Assembly (NCBI RefSeq): GCF_000150275.1
Contig: NW_002060943.1
Location: 3,926,008-3,990,007 of the forward strand
Direction of reading: 5' to 3'
DNA: 64,000 nt
Source: Trichoplax adhaerens
Lineage: Eukaryota > Placozoa > Uniplacotomia > Trichoplacea > Trichoplacidae
Part shown: positions 25,456 through 38,076 of the stretch, piece after piece
Position numbering within the stretch: position 1 is the first letter of the stretch
Layout: the number at the start of each line of letters is the position of its first letter
Notes under the pieces: generated by a model
What the model saw: only the letters and a program-made list of their open reading frames with translations
Database searches by the model: none
What the model was told of the DNA's origin: nothing
Position numbers and translations under genes: made by a program

Positions 25456-26958
25456 TCAAGTTAATCCGTACACCCCCAACAACCTCATTGCTTCCCGTCT
25501 TCCACTAAGATATGCTCCATGCACAGTAGAATAATGTTGTCTATGAGTGGCTTCTCCCGCAAACATAATTAGTGGAGATTTATTCTCTTTGTCCAAAATT
25601 GGATCTTCAATGATCTTAAAATCTTCCCCACTCGCTGCTGTACTAACGTAACTATAAGAGCCACGGGTATGGGGATTGCTATGCCAGCAGGATTTGATGA
25701 TGTTGTAAGGTGGTTGGATAAGAGGGTTATCCATGTACATTTTGAGCAGTTTCGTTAATGAGAGTGAAATTTGTTCATTTGAAAATTTTTCAATTTCTAT
25801 AGCTGGGGAACCGGCTATCCAGAAAACCAGAGCATTCTTACAAGATTGACATGTTGAAACCGCAGATACGTTCCTTAGCCAAGCATCATCATTGGATAGA
25901 AGGCATCTGTCGCTGGGACTTTTGTACTCTTGATCATTCCAGACGAATACTAACCGAAATTGATGACCACTCCAGAATGGCTCTCTATAAAATAGAAATA
26001 CTTTATTAACTGTACCAAATCCAAGGCGGTTAATTGCCTGTAATTTTGGTTGAGGTAAGGTAGGATTAAAAAGAGTTTCAGCCATCTCTTTAAGAACACC
26101 AAGTGATACGGTACAAACGACATGATCAGCTGTATAACTTTTACCGTCCTTGCATATTACATTTATTGGATATACATGATTAGTTTGAGATTTGGAGTCA
26201 TTGGGATCGTTTCGATTGTAAGAAGATGAATCGTTATAATCTACCAGCTCAACTATAGTATTTGTTTGTACAGTCACATTTATTTTCTTCAAATTATTGA
26301 TTAAATGTTGTATTACATTGTCGTAACCACTAGTAAATTCCCAATTGTGACCGTCTAACTCATGATATTCTCCAAAATCTTTCAAATGTAAGTCATGTAA
26401 AGAGTTACACCCAGAAATAGCGCACTCTATTAATTCAAAGCAGTGAAATATGCTTGCAAACGCAGATCTATCCTTTGCATGGACATCGAGGATTCTTCGG
26501 CGTAGGCTATTTCTGAGGAAAGTTCCAACGCTGTTGATACCTTCAGGTAACTGTGCTGCAGGTGCTGTAGCAAAACTTTTGCACATCTCGATGGTACTAT
26601 AATAAGAGTGGCTAGCATTATTTCGTATCGTTTCATCGATATTTTGATTGGATTCGATACCATAACGCAATGCGCTGAAGTCTAGAATCGATCTAGTGAT
26701 TGGTATTTTATTTGCATGGGCAATTTCATAGATTGGATTCTCCGGGGAACCATGGATATAACTGGCTCCAAGTTCGAGGAAAGTAGAATCTTTGTCAATG
26801 TGTTTTGTATTGACACGACCTCCTATTCTCTGACTTGCCTCTAATAGTAGGACTTTAAAGCATGGATATTGACTTAATAGTTCAGCAATCGCTAAGCCAG
26901 ATACTCCAGCCCCAATAATGACTACCTTTAGAGGGCGATTCCAGGAAGTAGTGGCCAT
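25456..26958 (-). CDS. Flavin polyamine (spermine) oxidase-like protein 2, intronless
   Basis: A single uninterrupted frame of 500 codons, ATG at 26958. The FAD motif VVIIGAGVSGLAIAELL occupies about residues 12-28, followed by LEASQRIGGRVN. LELGASYIHG gives the conserved His69, NKVFLFYREPFW the conserved Lys319, and [20 protein letters not shown] the C-terminal flavin contact. The shared blocks [21 protein letters not shown] and SYSYVST show it is a paralogue of the gene at 22283, but divergence is considerable, so the duplication is not recent. It probably oxidises a polyamine, producing H2O2; substrate preference (spermine versus acetylated forms) cannot be read. There is no obvious targeting signal. 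It is head to head with AASS, separated by 2.2 kb of repeats. Confidence 0.9.
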   Translation of the reverse strand: MATTSWNRPLKVVIIGAGVSGLAIAELLSQYPCFKVLLLEASQRIGGRVNTKHIDKDSTFLELGASYIHGSPENPIYEIAHANKIPITRSILDFSALRYGIESNQNIDETIRNNASHSYYSTIEMCKSFATAPAAQLPEGINSVGTFLRNSLRRRILDVHAKDRSAFASIFHCFELIECAISGCNSLHDLHLKDFGEYHELDGHNWEFTSGYDNVIQHLINNLKKINVTVQTNTIVELVDYNDSSSYNRNDPNDSKSQTNHVYPINVICKDGKSYTADHVVCTVSLGVLKEMAETLFNPTLPQPKLQAINRLGFGTVNKVFLFYREPFWSGHQFRLVFVWNDQEYKSPSDRCLLSNDDAWLRNVSAVSTCQSCKNALVFWIAGSPAIEIEKFSNEQISLSLTKLLKMYMDNPLIQPPYNIIKSCWHSNPHTRGSYSYVSTAASGEDFKIIEDPILDKENKSPLIMFAGEATHRQHYSTVHGAYLSGRREAMRLLGVYGLT

Positions 26959-29195
26959 TATTATGGGGTAAGCTGTAGGAGTAGCGTCCGGTAAGTTTTT
27001 TATCGTGCGATTCTCAGTTTCTCCCTTTCAGATTTACGTCTTAGCTTAAAGACTTTAGCATTGTGACGCCAGCATTTCTATTTTCTACTGAAATAAATTC
27101 AGTACTGTATCTTACTGTACTGTACTGGTCGTAGTATTTTGCAATCAGTTTCTTTACTCTGGTTACTCACACAGTTAGTTATGACTGTAGACTGTCGATG
27201 GAATAAAAATGAATGATTTCAGCAGTTATTGACTGCCATGTGTTGCAGGTTACTGTTCAGTGGACTATCGATATAGTACTGTACTGTCGAGAATGATGAT
27301 GTGTCAAATAGTAGCGTATCCTCCTAAATCTTACTGTAGAGTACTGTAGAATATTTTATGAGTGTTTCTTCACGTTCGCATATACTGTACAGTATGCATA
27401 TGTTCTAAACGCGTACTGTATAACTTAGACATGCCATAAAAGCGCATGTAGTCCCCATTGCTGGAGAGGCTTTTTCCTTTCCCCTTGGTTCTTAGTCGAT
27501 CAATCTGCAGTTCGCTTAAGATACGAATCAATCAAAGCACAACACTGCAAAACCAAGACGCAATTCTGTCATTGAGAGTCGAAGAAAAGTGGCAACATAC
27601 AGCATAGAGTACAATGGGTGTACAGCAGTATCCTGTATTTTGTTACTCTACTGTACTTTAGTATTATTATTCTTATAGATACATAGACACTATGATAGGA
27701 AAATCTTCAAATTGACTGAGAATTGACAGTACTCTATCTGTTAAGTCAAGACTACAAGAAAACAGGATTGAATTTTTAATTTATTTATGAGGTTAGTTAT
27801 AAAGTTTATACTGATCAGAATGCTCTATTATTAACTAGCTTCAATCAAATCAATAATACAGTATGCGTCCATGCAGAATAATCAATGGATGTGCATCTAT
27901 AATATGATCCAGTAAGGAGGGATGTACAGCACTATATCATTTCTACACTAGTACGAGCGAACAAACAGGTGGCAGACTGCCCACTGCTCCCTGACAAAAT
28001 CCATCTTACAACAGAGTACAGCACAGTACTGTAGTATACTGACTATGATTCATTTCGGTGGAGATAAATCGGTGCATAATTGAGTGGGTAAATTGCATAA
28101 TAAAATTGATCAAATTTGATATGAACCACTATCTATTGATATTAATTTGACTTCAAATTGACTCGTATTGAATTATTTTATTCCATTTTTCCATTCCATT
28201 AGTCGATTAGTACTATTACTATTATACGATATACTGTACAGTATATGTCATATACATACTGACATACTGTACACTACTATACACTGTACAAATTTGATAT
28301 GATCCACCCTCTATTGATATTAATTTAATTTGACTTCAAACTGACTCGTATTGAATTATTTGATTCCATTTTTCCATTCCATTAGTCGATTAGTACTATT
28401 ACTATTATACGATATATATGTCATATACATACTATGATCACTATCTATTGATATCAATTTGACTTCAAATTGACTCGTATTGAATTGTTTGATTCCATTT
28501 TTCCATTCCATTAGTCGATTAGTACTATTACTATTATACGATATATATGTCATATACATACTATGATCACTATCTATGGATATCAATTTGACTTGAAAGT
28601 TTGAAACTGACTCGTATTGAATTATTTGATTCCATTTTTCCATTCCATTAGTGGATTAGTACTATTATACGATATATATGTCATATACATACTATGATCA
28701 CTATCTATGGATATCAATTTGACTTCAAATTGACTCTTGTTGAATTATTTGATTCCATTTTGAAATAGTCTGATGAATCACGCCATACGGTACAGTACAT
28801 AGTGTACAGTGTATAGCGCAGTATACTGTACACTGTACAGTCCTACTGTACATACAGTACTGTATAGTAGTGGGCATCATTTTGGTACAGGGTTACAATA
28901 CGGTACAGTACAATGCACAGGAACGGCAGTTTACCCTTGGAAAGACAGGCTATATCGACGTTAACGCTCAGTTAATGTGCTTGCAGTATGATAATCCCCC
29001 TTGGTCAATCAATCTACGAGTAGTATTCAATATATTGGAGCTGATAGCGTTGGATTGTCAATTTTATTCAACAATTCTTTGAAGCATCTGTAGTCTAAAA
29101 AGCATCAAGAGAAATCACCAGCCATTCATTTTGCCTAGAGTATTGCAATAGTCGTTGAAAGAGTTCTACTGTAGTGTGTAGTTAAGGAGAGAAAT
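26959..29195. promoter_or_regulatory. Head-to-head 5' intergenic region of oxidase 2 and AASS
   Basis: Both flanking genes point away from this 2.2-kb segment, so it must hold both promoters. GTAC-motif clusters lie at 27098-27130, 27270-27290, 27340-27420, 28020-28040, 28230-28290 and 28785-28920. The 28.1-28.77 kb minisatellite occupies the middle. No coding exon was recognised. The start of the AASS mRNA is expected after 28920. Regulatory function is inferred from position. Confidence 0.45.
28110..28765. repeat. Minisatellite, about 131-bp unit, five copies
   Basis: The anchor CTATTGATAT or CTATGGATAT recurs at 28133, 28311, 28445, 28574 and 28705, so spacings are 178, 134, 129 and 131 bp. 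Each unit continues with TTGACTTCAAATTGACTCGT, a block like GATTCCATTTTTCCATTCC, and ATTAGTCGATTAGTACTATT. The first interval is longer because it carries extra GTAC-motif sequence (28230-28290), and the last copy is truncated. Frames through the array on the minus strand are repeat artefacts. Confidence 0.88.
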
Positions 29196-32100
29196 ATGTT
29201 ACGCGCTTCGTCTTACCTTCAACCCATTCATCGATTAGCGCCGACAAGAGTATGGACAAGGCAGTCATCAAAGTATAGTAAAGTCATCGCCATTCGACGA
29301 GAAGATTATCTAACATGGGAAAGAAGAGCACCTCTCGGGCCAAAGCAAGTCAATTTATTAGTGGAAGAATTTGGCTATAAAGTCATCGTTCAACCATCGG
29401 CTAAGCGTGCTTTCACGGGATCGGAATATGAAGAATGTGGAGCCATTTTACAAGAAGATATTTCCCAAGCATCATTAGTTGTTGGTGTTAAACAAGTACC
29501 CATCGATAAACTCCTCCCTAATAAAACTTATTGCTTCTTCTCTCATACCATTAAAGCTCAAGCAGACAATATGCCGCTGTTAGACGCTATCCTCGAAAAG
29601 GTAAATTCCATTACTATCGATCAGTCCTACATGATAGGCATACAAACTGTGAACAATCAGCAAACGCTTTAATTGTCCATCAGGCACAAACAAATACGTT
29701 CAGTACGGCACTTGCCAGCTTATTTGAACTTGACCATTTTCCAATCTGCTATAAAAGTAAATGTCGATCCAATGAACGCCAATCAGTCTAACAGTCATGT
29801 CATTGCTCATAAATCTGCCTACCATACCACAATCGATTGCCTTAAACTCTATATTGTATCCTCGTCTCATGACCAAACTCTCACAAGCTCATGATGAACA
29901 TTGACATAGCATCGGCAATGCCGACGCCTCCTTTTTCATTGCATGAAAACATGACAGTACATTCTTTCCCTTAGGTTAGGCATGACTTTCAACTCAATAG
30001 CCAATGTTTAGCGAGTACGCTATCAATTTTAAAATGCTTTATTGCTTCAAAGAATCAAGGATAAACGATCTATTGTCAATTTTCCCCCTAAACGTGTATT
30101 TATTGAATGATTTCTCCACATTTACTTTACTTTATCATTGGTCTATGAAATGAATCGCATTCCACTGATGCCATGTGCTGAACATGGATACGCTGACATA
30201 GGCTATACTATCATCATTCCCGAGACGTATTCATTCAGCATATTGTCGCTCTTGCCGAAGAATATCGTAATCGCATATTGTCATATTCATGATGGGTTAT
30301 GCTGCAACAGGCTTCCATGTTGTGGTCATTGAATACTAAACTAGCTAAAATACTATTGAATTCATAACTACAGGATTTAATTAATATACACTCAACTGCA
30401 TTATCTTAATAGCGTTTATGGTTAGTCCTACTAACGAGATATCGCTTTTCAAATTTTTCTCCTAACGATCTTAACAACGCAATAGCCAATAACGGTTGCT
30501 TTGATTGATAACAATTAATTATAGTTTAGTAATTTGTCTGCAAGAAAATATTCTATTCAGTTGCTATGGCCACATTTTGGCCATTTATAGTTCAGCTAAT
30601 ACACAAATCAATCTGACGATGATGTCAAAAACTACTGCATCATATTTGCAATGGATTAATATAATTATTAGACGAGTATACACGTCGTAGTATACATTAA
30701 TAATAATTATTATTGTTCTTGAGTAAATGCTAAAGTGCTGGTGTCATGAACTTGCATCATTGAATAGTGGTGAAATGAATAGAATCGTCAGAGAAAGCCG
30801 CTTTAATTCTTTACTCTTGAAATGACCAACTACTGAGCGATGACTAGCTAATCTATGACGGCTATAAAATCAAGCAATTGGTATTCATTTCTTTCCACAA
30901 CACATCGCCCGTTGCCAACTACACAGGTTGAAATGGATATTTCCTGCTGTGCGGTAACTGCCTTTTACAGTTATGACGATGCATTCATGATCGTCGATGG
31001 GGGATACGACTTCATTGTACTTGACATCAAGCTTTGGTTATACACCGCAGCTTAGAACATGAAATTACTCTTAAACAGATCTGTTTTTACCTAAGCATCC
31101 ATTTTATATATTACCAACAATACTAATGTGCATAACTGTCAATACCATATACTTAAAACTTGACTACCGAATGATGTATCGCCATCATAGTTTTTATATT
31201 CATCTTTGTAAATTTTTCGCATCTGATCCGATTTCTCATATATTTAAATCGGAATCATATTGCTCGAAATGTTAAATATCGATCCTGGAATCGTTCAGGT
31301 TACTTTTCTCTAACTGTCATTGCGATTATGTTATATCCATTAGCTACGAATATTTCTTAACCAAACATCCGAATAATGATCTATAACAATTTGTAAGCAT
31401 ACTTAGATTAATCAACTAATGCTCCAAATTTTCCTCTTAATTATAGAAAATTAAACTAATAGATTATGAAAGATTGGTTGATTCTTCTGGTAAACGTTTA
31501 GTAGCATTCGGACAATTCGCCGGAATAGCAGGTAAATCTCAATGAGAAATAAAGGACTTAATAGATATACATGCATTGTAATTTAATGTATACTACATTG
31601 ACTTATTGCGAATACAACATGTTATATTTATGCAGAGCATTTTCTATAGTATTCGCTATACCATTTCATCGATACTGTATATCGTAATAAAATCAATTTA
31701 GAGTTATGACTATGCTCTTGTTGTTATAATTTTAGGAATGATTAATATTCTGCATGGAATGGGTGTAAGATTATTGAATCTTGGTTTCCATACGCCATTT
31801 ATGGTAAAAAATAAATAAACTTACGCATCGAATAGTTTACTAGCAAATAGTATCGGTTACAAATTATCAATAACGATGTATGAGTTACAAGCATACAGTA
31901 TCACGGTATAATATCATAATATATTAATGATGTATATGATTACATGTGTAAAAAAAGAAAGTAGCGCTTCAAAGTTTAAATTGAGGTAATACCACTAGAC
32001 AAAGGAATTTTTATTTTCATTTTAAGTATGTTCTTGAGCAGTAATATATCGTTTGATCTATTGCTTCAAATAGCAAGGCCATTTTCCTGTGTTACTAGTC

Positions 32101-35100
32101 TAGAGTGCTTTGAAATTATAGAGCTAGAAATAACTTTAATGATATTATGCTAGCGTAGGTACTGATACATTTTTACAATCCTGGTAAGGCTCTTCGAACT
32201 AACGGTAGAAATAATTATGATTTTTATAGCTCTCTAATGATCACTTCTTTACTATAAAATTAGTACATTTGTAGTACGCACCATTATGCAAGCACTACAT
32301 CCGCCAAAGTTGACATCGCCGAAGCTGGTAGTCGTATTAGACTAGGTCAAATGCCAACTGCTTTAGGTCCACTAACATTTGTATTCACGGGAACAGGAAA
32401 TGTATTCCAGGTGAGAATTGAATCTATAGAGCTTCTTAATAAGATTTACTTTCTATTTAATTTATAATATGAGATAAAGGGTAGGTATTTCTAGTGATTA
32501 ATGTAGCCTTAAAATAATCGACTTTAACTTAATCCGTCATTAATTAATTAATGTGATTATTTCAATGTTGTGATAGGGTGCAAAGGAGATATTCCAGCAG
32601 CTTCCACACGAATTTGTATCCCCGAATGACCTAAAAGAAGTGACGGAACATGGCGGTAAGTAGCCCTGAGAGAAGAAAATTCATTGGGTCTTTTCGTTAT
32701 ATTTCGTGTTTACTCCATCTAGATACACGCAAAGTGTACGGAACTATTGTTACTGCTGAAGATCATATTGAAAGCTTAGACGGCAGCAAGTTTGATAAGG
32801 GTCACTTTAGGAAATTTCCAGAACAATATCGATCTAATTTTGCTGATAAGGTTCATTGCAATATTGTAAAACTATAACACTGTATTACGGAAAAATTATA
32901 TCAATCTTTTTCGTTAGATTGCTCCTTACATGTCGGTATTAATTAATGGCTTATACTGGGGCGTTGGTGATCCTCGACTCCTCACTTGCAAAGATGCTAG
33001 GAATTTAATGAAAATAAAGCCAACTGCTACAAAAGGACTTTCGGATAAACTCTTACCACATCGACTTCTTGCTATTTCTGATATATCAGCTGATCCGCAG
33101 GTAAGTGTTATGGTACTAACGAAAGAGAAATCATTCATTTTTAATTCCATCATACTAATACTGGGATTTCGTTTGAACTAGGGCTCGATCGAGTTCCTAT
33201 ACAGTGTAACAAATATTGGAGATCCTTTTGAAGTATATGATCCTGTTAGCGATGCTGCAACGAGAGGGTAATAATCTTTGCTGGATTTAGTATAGCTAGT
33301 TTTTGTACTAGTTGCTAGTATTACAGTATACAGTATATTAAAGCGTACTTATGCTTTACTTTGAACCTCCTAACAATATCTCATTCTAGCTCACTAATAG
33401 CATATGCGTAATTATTTATTTTAACAGTGTTTCCGGGGATGGAATACTTATAACTTCAATTGATAACCTACCCACTCAGTTACCACGAGAAGCAACGGAC
33501 TTTTTTGGAAATCTGCTATTGCCACACCTGATAGAAATGGTAAAAAATTTTAATTTTTGTACATTTGAATGTGAATACCCCAAAAAGTGTATAATATATT
33601 GAAGTTGTTTCCTAACTTGTTGTTAGATAATTTCTTTCTTTTGTATTTATTTAAATCGCCCCTTGTATATCAAATAGGCAAAGGCAGAAGCCTCGGTTCC
33701 ATTTAAAGATATCACTAAAGTATCGGAGGAAGTCATGAATGTATGTTGATGAACCTTTGCTATTTCATTAGCAGATCTCTTTCGCGGCTGTCTTATCTAT
33801 TATATGAGGCTTGTTACAATTATGCTACTTCGGAGCTGCGTTATTGTTCAACTAATTATCAGCTTTAAATTGTATTTAAGTATATATGCCTAGATATGCT
33901 AACTTTTTTCGTATCTTATATACTGTATATATACATAATTCGTGTAGGCTACTATTGCTAGCAACGGTGAGTTAACGCCAAAGTTCGAGTATATTCGACA
34001 TTTAAGAAATGAAAGGTAATTAATATCGATAAGTGTAGAATAAAATTAGCAAAATTGAATTTTCGGATATCATTATGATTCAATAATGAGTTTGCTTTAT
34101 GGTAGGTTACATGTTAGTTCTCCAAGGAAGAAGAACGTTTTACTTCTTGGATCCGGTTTTGTTGCTAGACCTGTCGTTGAATACCTGACACGAGATCCTG
34201 ATATCTCTATTACCATTGGTTAGTGCATAGTGATTAATCATCGTTTCAAATTAAAATTATTTTGTAAGAGATGCCAGATTATTGAATAAGAAGTAGTATA
34301 TGCGAAGTAGTTCCTACACTATCATTGCAATTGATTACTTTTTCTTATATTGGATATTTTGCTCTCTTAGCAAGTGCCAGCATTGGCGATGCTAATGATA
34401 TAGCAAAAACCTATCGAAACACTGCTGCCATGCTTTTTAGGCTCGGAGAGGAAAAGGCTTTAGATCAATTGAAAGCGTTGATCAGTCGTCATGATTTGAC
34501 CGTGAGGTGTGGTTAACATATTCTATAATATCACTTTTTCTTTTGCAAATGTTGTGAACTACTTCAATTTATTTATAGTTTACTACCGTATACGTACCAC
34601 CCTCAAGTAGCTAAGTTCTGCCTGGCTTGTGATAAGCATATGGTAACGGCAAGTTACGTATCACCGGCAATGAAAGAACTTCATCAGAGGTAGAATTCGG
34701 TCTCTCTGTATTTCAGATCATGTATAATATTCTGGCTAGGATTTTGTGTAATAAATCTCATCTACTGAAAATACGCCGCTTTTTTTTATAGTGCACTGGA
34801 TAAAAATTTGGTGTTTTTAAATGAAATGGGATTAGATCCAGGTATTGACCACATGTTGGCCGCAAAATGTTTTGATGAAGTACGAGCGAAAGGAGGAAAG
34901 GTATGTAAATATGTAAAATTGGCATAAAGTAAAAAGAAGATTTTTTCGATGTCTAACAATTGTTTGCATTCACCTGTGGTAAATACCTAAGAAAGCTGAT
35001 CAATAGGTGATTTAAATCTATATTTTTTGATGTCTTTAAATAGATCTCGTCGTACGTGTCGTATTGTGGTGGTCTACCTGCTCCTGAATTATCTGACAAT

Positions 35101-36694
35101 CCTTTAAGATATAAATTCAGGTTGTGTACTTACGAAATTGTTTTGTATTCATTATTATTTATGGTATAGTTTTCAAAAAGACGTTTCGGTAACCTAATTT
35201 ATCTTGTATAACAGTTGGAGCCCGCGTGGAGCTCTGCTCGCTATTTTAAATGGTGCCAGATATCGAACAAATGGAGAAGTATGACAACTTTGTTAATGAT
35301 TAAAGTCTATATTCTTTTTACATTATATAACGCTAAGATGAAAATTCTTCTAATGATTTAAGTTATTTAGCTCAAAATTAAACGACTAGCCTTATATTTA
35401 TGCAATATTTCAATCAACAGATTAAGGAGATCCATCCTGGTGGTTCACTATTGGCTTACACAAAAGACGTTGATTATTATCCTGGTCTCAATTTAGAAGG
35501 TTATCCTAATCGTGACAGTATGATGTATGCTGACCTTTACGACATAACTTCCGCTCACACCGTGGAAAGAGGAACTATAAGATACAAGGCAAGATAAAAT
35601 TATGAACTGGCAATATTTCAGTCCGGTTCTCGTACTAAATTACTTCTAAAAAACGGTTTGAATAAGCTTCATGACCTTTTTAATAATAGGGTTTTAGTGA
35701 AGTTGCAACTGCCTTGCTGAAGATCGGCGTAATTAATGGAGAACCTAATCCAATATTAATGAGGAATGCCCCAGATATTCAATGGGTATGTTAAGCTAAA
35801 AGTTGAAGTAATACATGCTAACATTTGAATATAATAATTGAAGCAATCAATTCTTTTTATCCCTTTTCTAGCATCAACTGACTGCAAATTTGCTTGGCTT
35901 AGAAGCCAATATTTCTATTGACGACTTAAAATCTGAAGTCTTAAAAAGGGTTTCTGGAAACGAGAATAAACTGAAAGCTATTATCGAGTAAATACTTTAT
36001 GTCATGATTGAGCTTACTGAATACATAATTAGATAACTAACTATGAATTGATTAACTTGGTTTAGTCTTGGTTTACTGTCTGATCAACCAGTAGCAAAAG
36101 AGGGAACCACTATTGATGCGCTATCTGCTTTACTGAGCAAATCGTTAACACTACGTAATAAGATTTTTGGCTGTTAGTTTTAACTTTTGCAATAGATGGA
36201 TGGATATTTCTGATATATATCCTATTTCATTCGATAGAGAAAGGAGAAAGTGATTTTGTAATCATGCGACACGAAATTGGTGTTGATTGGCCTAATGGCA
36301 AAAAGGTATTAGCTTTTATCTTCAAATTTTGAATCACGTTTAACTCGTGAGTTTATGGCTATATCTGATCAATACGCATAGGAAACGCGCCATATAACAT
36401 TGGCTTCTTATGGTAGTCCGGACAGCCATTCCGCTATGGCTTGGACAGTCGGTATTCCGTCGGCTATCGCAGCACGTCAAATTTTAAGAGGTATAATTTA
36501 TTTAACTGTAGTACTTTGCAAGACAGAAGTATGACAATTGCTAAACTAATATTCGTACAATTGATTATTTTTCTTTAGGAGAAATCACCAGAACTGGAGT
36601 TATGGTACCTATTAGTAGTGATATTTACGAACCTATGCTAGGCCTACTAGAGAAAGAAAATATCCGTGAAAGTAATCACGTTACATATCACTAA
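29196..36694 (+). CDS. AASS: Alpha-aminoadipic semialdehyde synthase (LKR/SDH), 24 exons, 931 aa
   Basis: Exons: 29196-29600, 31447-31531, 31736-31803, 32264-32410, 32577-32655, 32723-32850, 32918-33100, 33182-33267, 33428-33539, 33678-33740, 33948-34015, 34106-34218, 34371-34506, 34579-34689, 34792-34900, 35044-35120, 35215-35278, 35421-35588, 35690-35785, 35872-35987, 36066-36154, 36238-36305, 36382-36490, 36579-36694. The total is 2796 nt; human AASS is 926 aa. The bifunctional mitochondrial enzyme makes saccharopine from lysine plus 2-oxoglutarate, then cleaves it to aminoadipate semialdehyde and glutamate. The Arg-rich N-terminus suits a transit peptide. The LKR half shows [29 protein letters not shown] and [14 protein letters not shown]-like [14 protein letters not shown]. 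The SDH half starts near residue 475 with the NAD motif [12 protein letters not shown], then [19 protein letters not shown] and [12 protein letters not shown]. Intron 18 uses a GC donor (AAG|GCAAGA). Intron 1 is 1.85 kb and contains only spurious short frames. Confidence 0.97.
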
Positions 36695-36733
36695 AGCGAA
36701 CGATTTGCTGATTCTCTTTAAGGGATGCTATGC

Positions 36734-36739
36734 AATAAA
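36734..36739 (+). terminator. Polyadenylation signal of AASS
   Basis: A canonical AATAAA lies 40 bases after the AASS stop codon (TAA at 36692-36694), followed by AT-rich sequence. The position fits a short 3' UTR; no cleavage site can be confirmed from sequence. Confidence 0.55.
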
Positions 36740-38076
36740 ATTTTTATCATATATCGTTCAAATTTTACTGAGCACTTTCATCATTCATGTTATGATGAAG
36801 AACATTACTCACGCTATAAGCTATTTTGCAAAATCGTACTAATAAAATCGTTCTGTTAAATGACTAATGCAAGGTAGAAAAAACGTGTGAAGTATCGATT
36901 ATTCTTGCCGAAATTTTCGCTATACGAGTCGTAAAATGCAGGACACTTGCACGGTTGACGATGTTAGATTGACTAGCTTTGTAGTAGATAAATTTGATTG
37001 AGTAATGCAGTGGACTGCGAATATACGTATTAGAGCGAGCTTGATTTATGGCACTTTGTAAATATGAATTTTGCAACATTTAAAATACTTCTTATTTTTC
37101 AATGGAGTACTACAAGTGGACTTTGAAAACCATAATGCATACCGTACCATGATCATGATAGCTCCATATGGTAATGTATAGTAAATTGTAAGAGGATTTA
37201 TATAGTAGTCAATGCCTTAGAAAGAACTCATAGATATATCAATAGATTTGCGATTACTTCCTTTTCAAATCACTGATATTTATATAAATGCCCAGTTACA
37301 TTTAGCAGAGCTGATTTGCGTAGTGCTCACAGATATGCTCATGCTGTATATCCTCGAGTATTTCCCAATCAAAGGCGATGATGTGATTGTCCACTACTAG
37401 TGCATCGTCATCATGCATGCTAAATACAGTACTCGTGTATGTTTATGTCATAATCAATCCCTGAAGTTGCCCATGCCCGGATAAATGTTTAAATCATGGA
37501 TTTCCAGATTTGGAAGAAATGTAGAAGTCTGTGGTTTAAATCTTACAAATTTACTTGCGCTATACAGTATACTGTACAATATATTCATATCATCCTATGC
37601 AATGGAAAGCCGAATTGAATGATATCAATGCGTAGCATTAATTTGTAAGAAGTAGCTATTATACAGTAATTCCACACTGATATCCACATTTAATTTGGCT
37701 GGCAGTAAGTGTTGCTGCAGCCATAAAAACTATCTGTAGAGGACCGATCTCATCAATTTCATTTATTGGATTACTCATACGTATATATCGGAAACATCTC
37801 GACCTCTAGACTTGCAGCTAGAGGTCGAGATGTTTTGGTCTTTGTAGCGGTCACGTACAGTACTGTACTGTAGACCATCAAAGTACTGTACACTGTAAGT
37901 TTAATTTTTCACTGTAAAATACACCGTACAGTGTACAGTGTACAATACTGAGTGTGATCACCGTAAACTGCATACTGTACACTGTACTGTACTGTACCGT
38001 ACCGGAACAGACCGAATAGCGTTGAATCAGTTCAGAGTAGCGTGGAACGTCAGACTGTTGTGTAGTGGAAAACGAA
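36740..38076. promoter_or_regulatory. Intergenic region and 5' flank of PPP1R2
   Basis: No gene was recognised in this 1.3-kb spacer. It contains a perfect hairpin at 37792-37835 and a GTAC-motif cluster at about 37855-38005 (strong runs at 37855-37872, 37883-37897, 37925-37955 and 37972-38000) that ends only about 70 bp before the PPP1R2 start codon. A smaller site is at 37560-37580. Confidence 0.5.
37792..37835. repeat. Perfect 18-bp hairpin with 8-nt loop
   Basis: AAACATCTCGACCTCTAG at 37792-37809 is exactly complementary to 37818-37835, leaving the loop ACTTGCAG. It is about 240 bp upstream of the PPP1R2 start. There is no T-tract or coding context. Too short for an animal microRNA precursor of usual size. 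Confidence 0.85.

Noticed and set aside
28356-28643. 95-codon repetitive frame on the minus strand
   Set aside because: It runs through the 131-bp minisatellite; the amino-acid repeat just reflects the DNA repeat.
29673-31055. Small plus-strand frames inside AASS intron 1
   Set aside because: Exon 1 ends at 29600 and exon 2 at 31447 joins it in frame with [11 protein letters not shown]; the frames between have no homology or splice support.
37792-37835. Hairpin as a microRNA precursor
   Set aside because: The 18-bp stem is shorter than usual precursors, arms are perfectly complementary and it adjoins a repeat cluster; no evidence of processing is visible.
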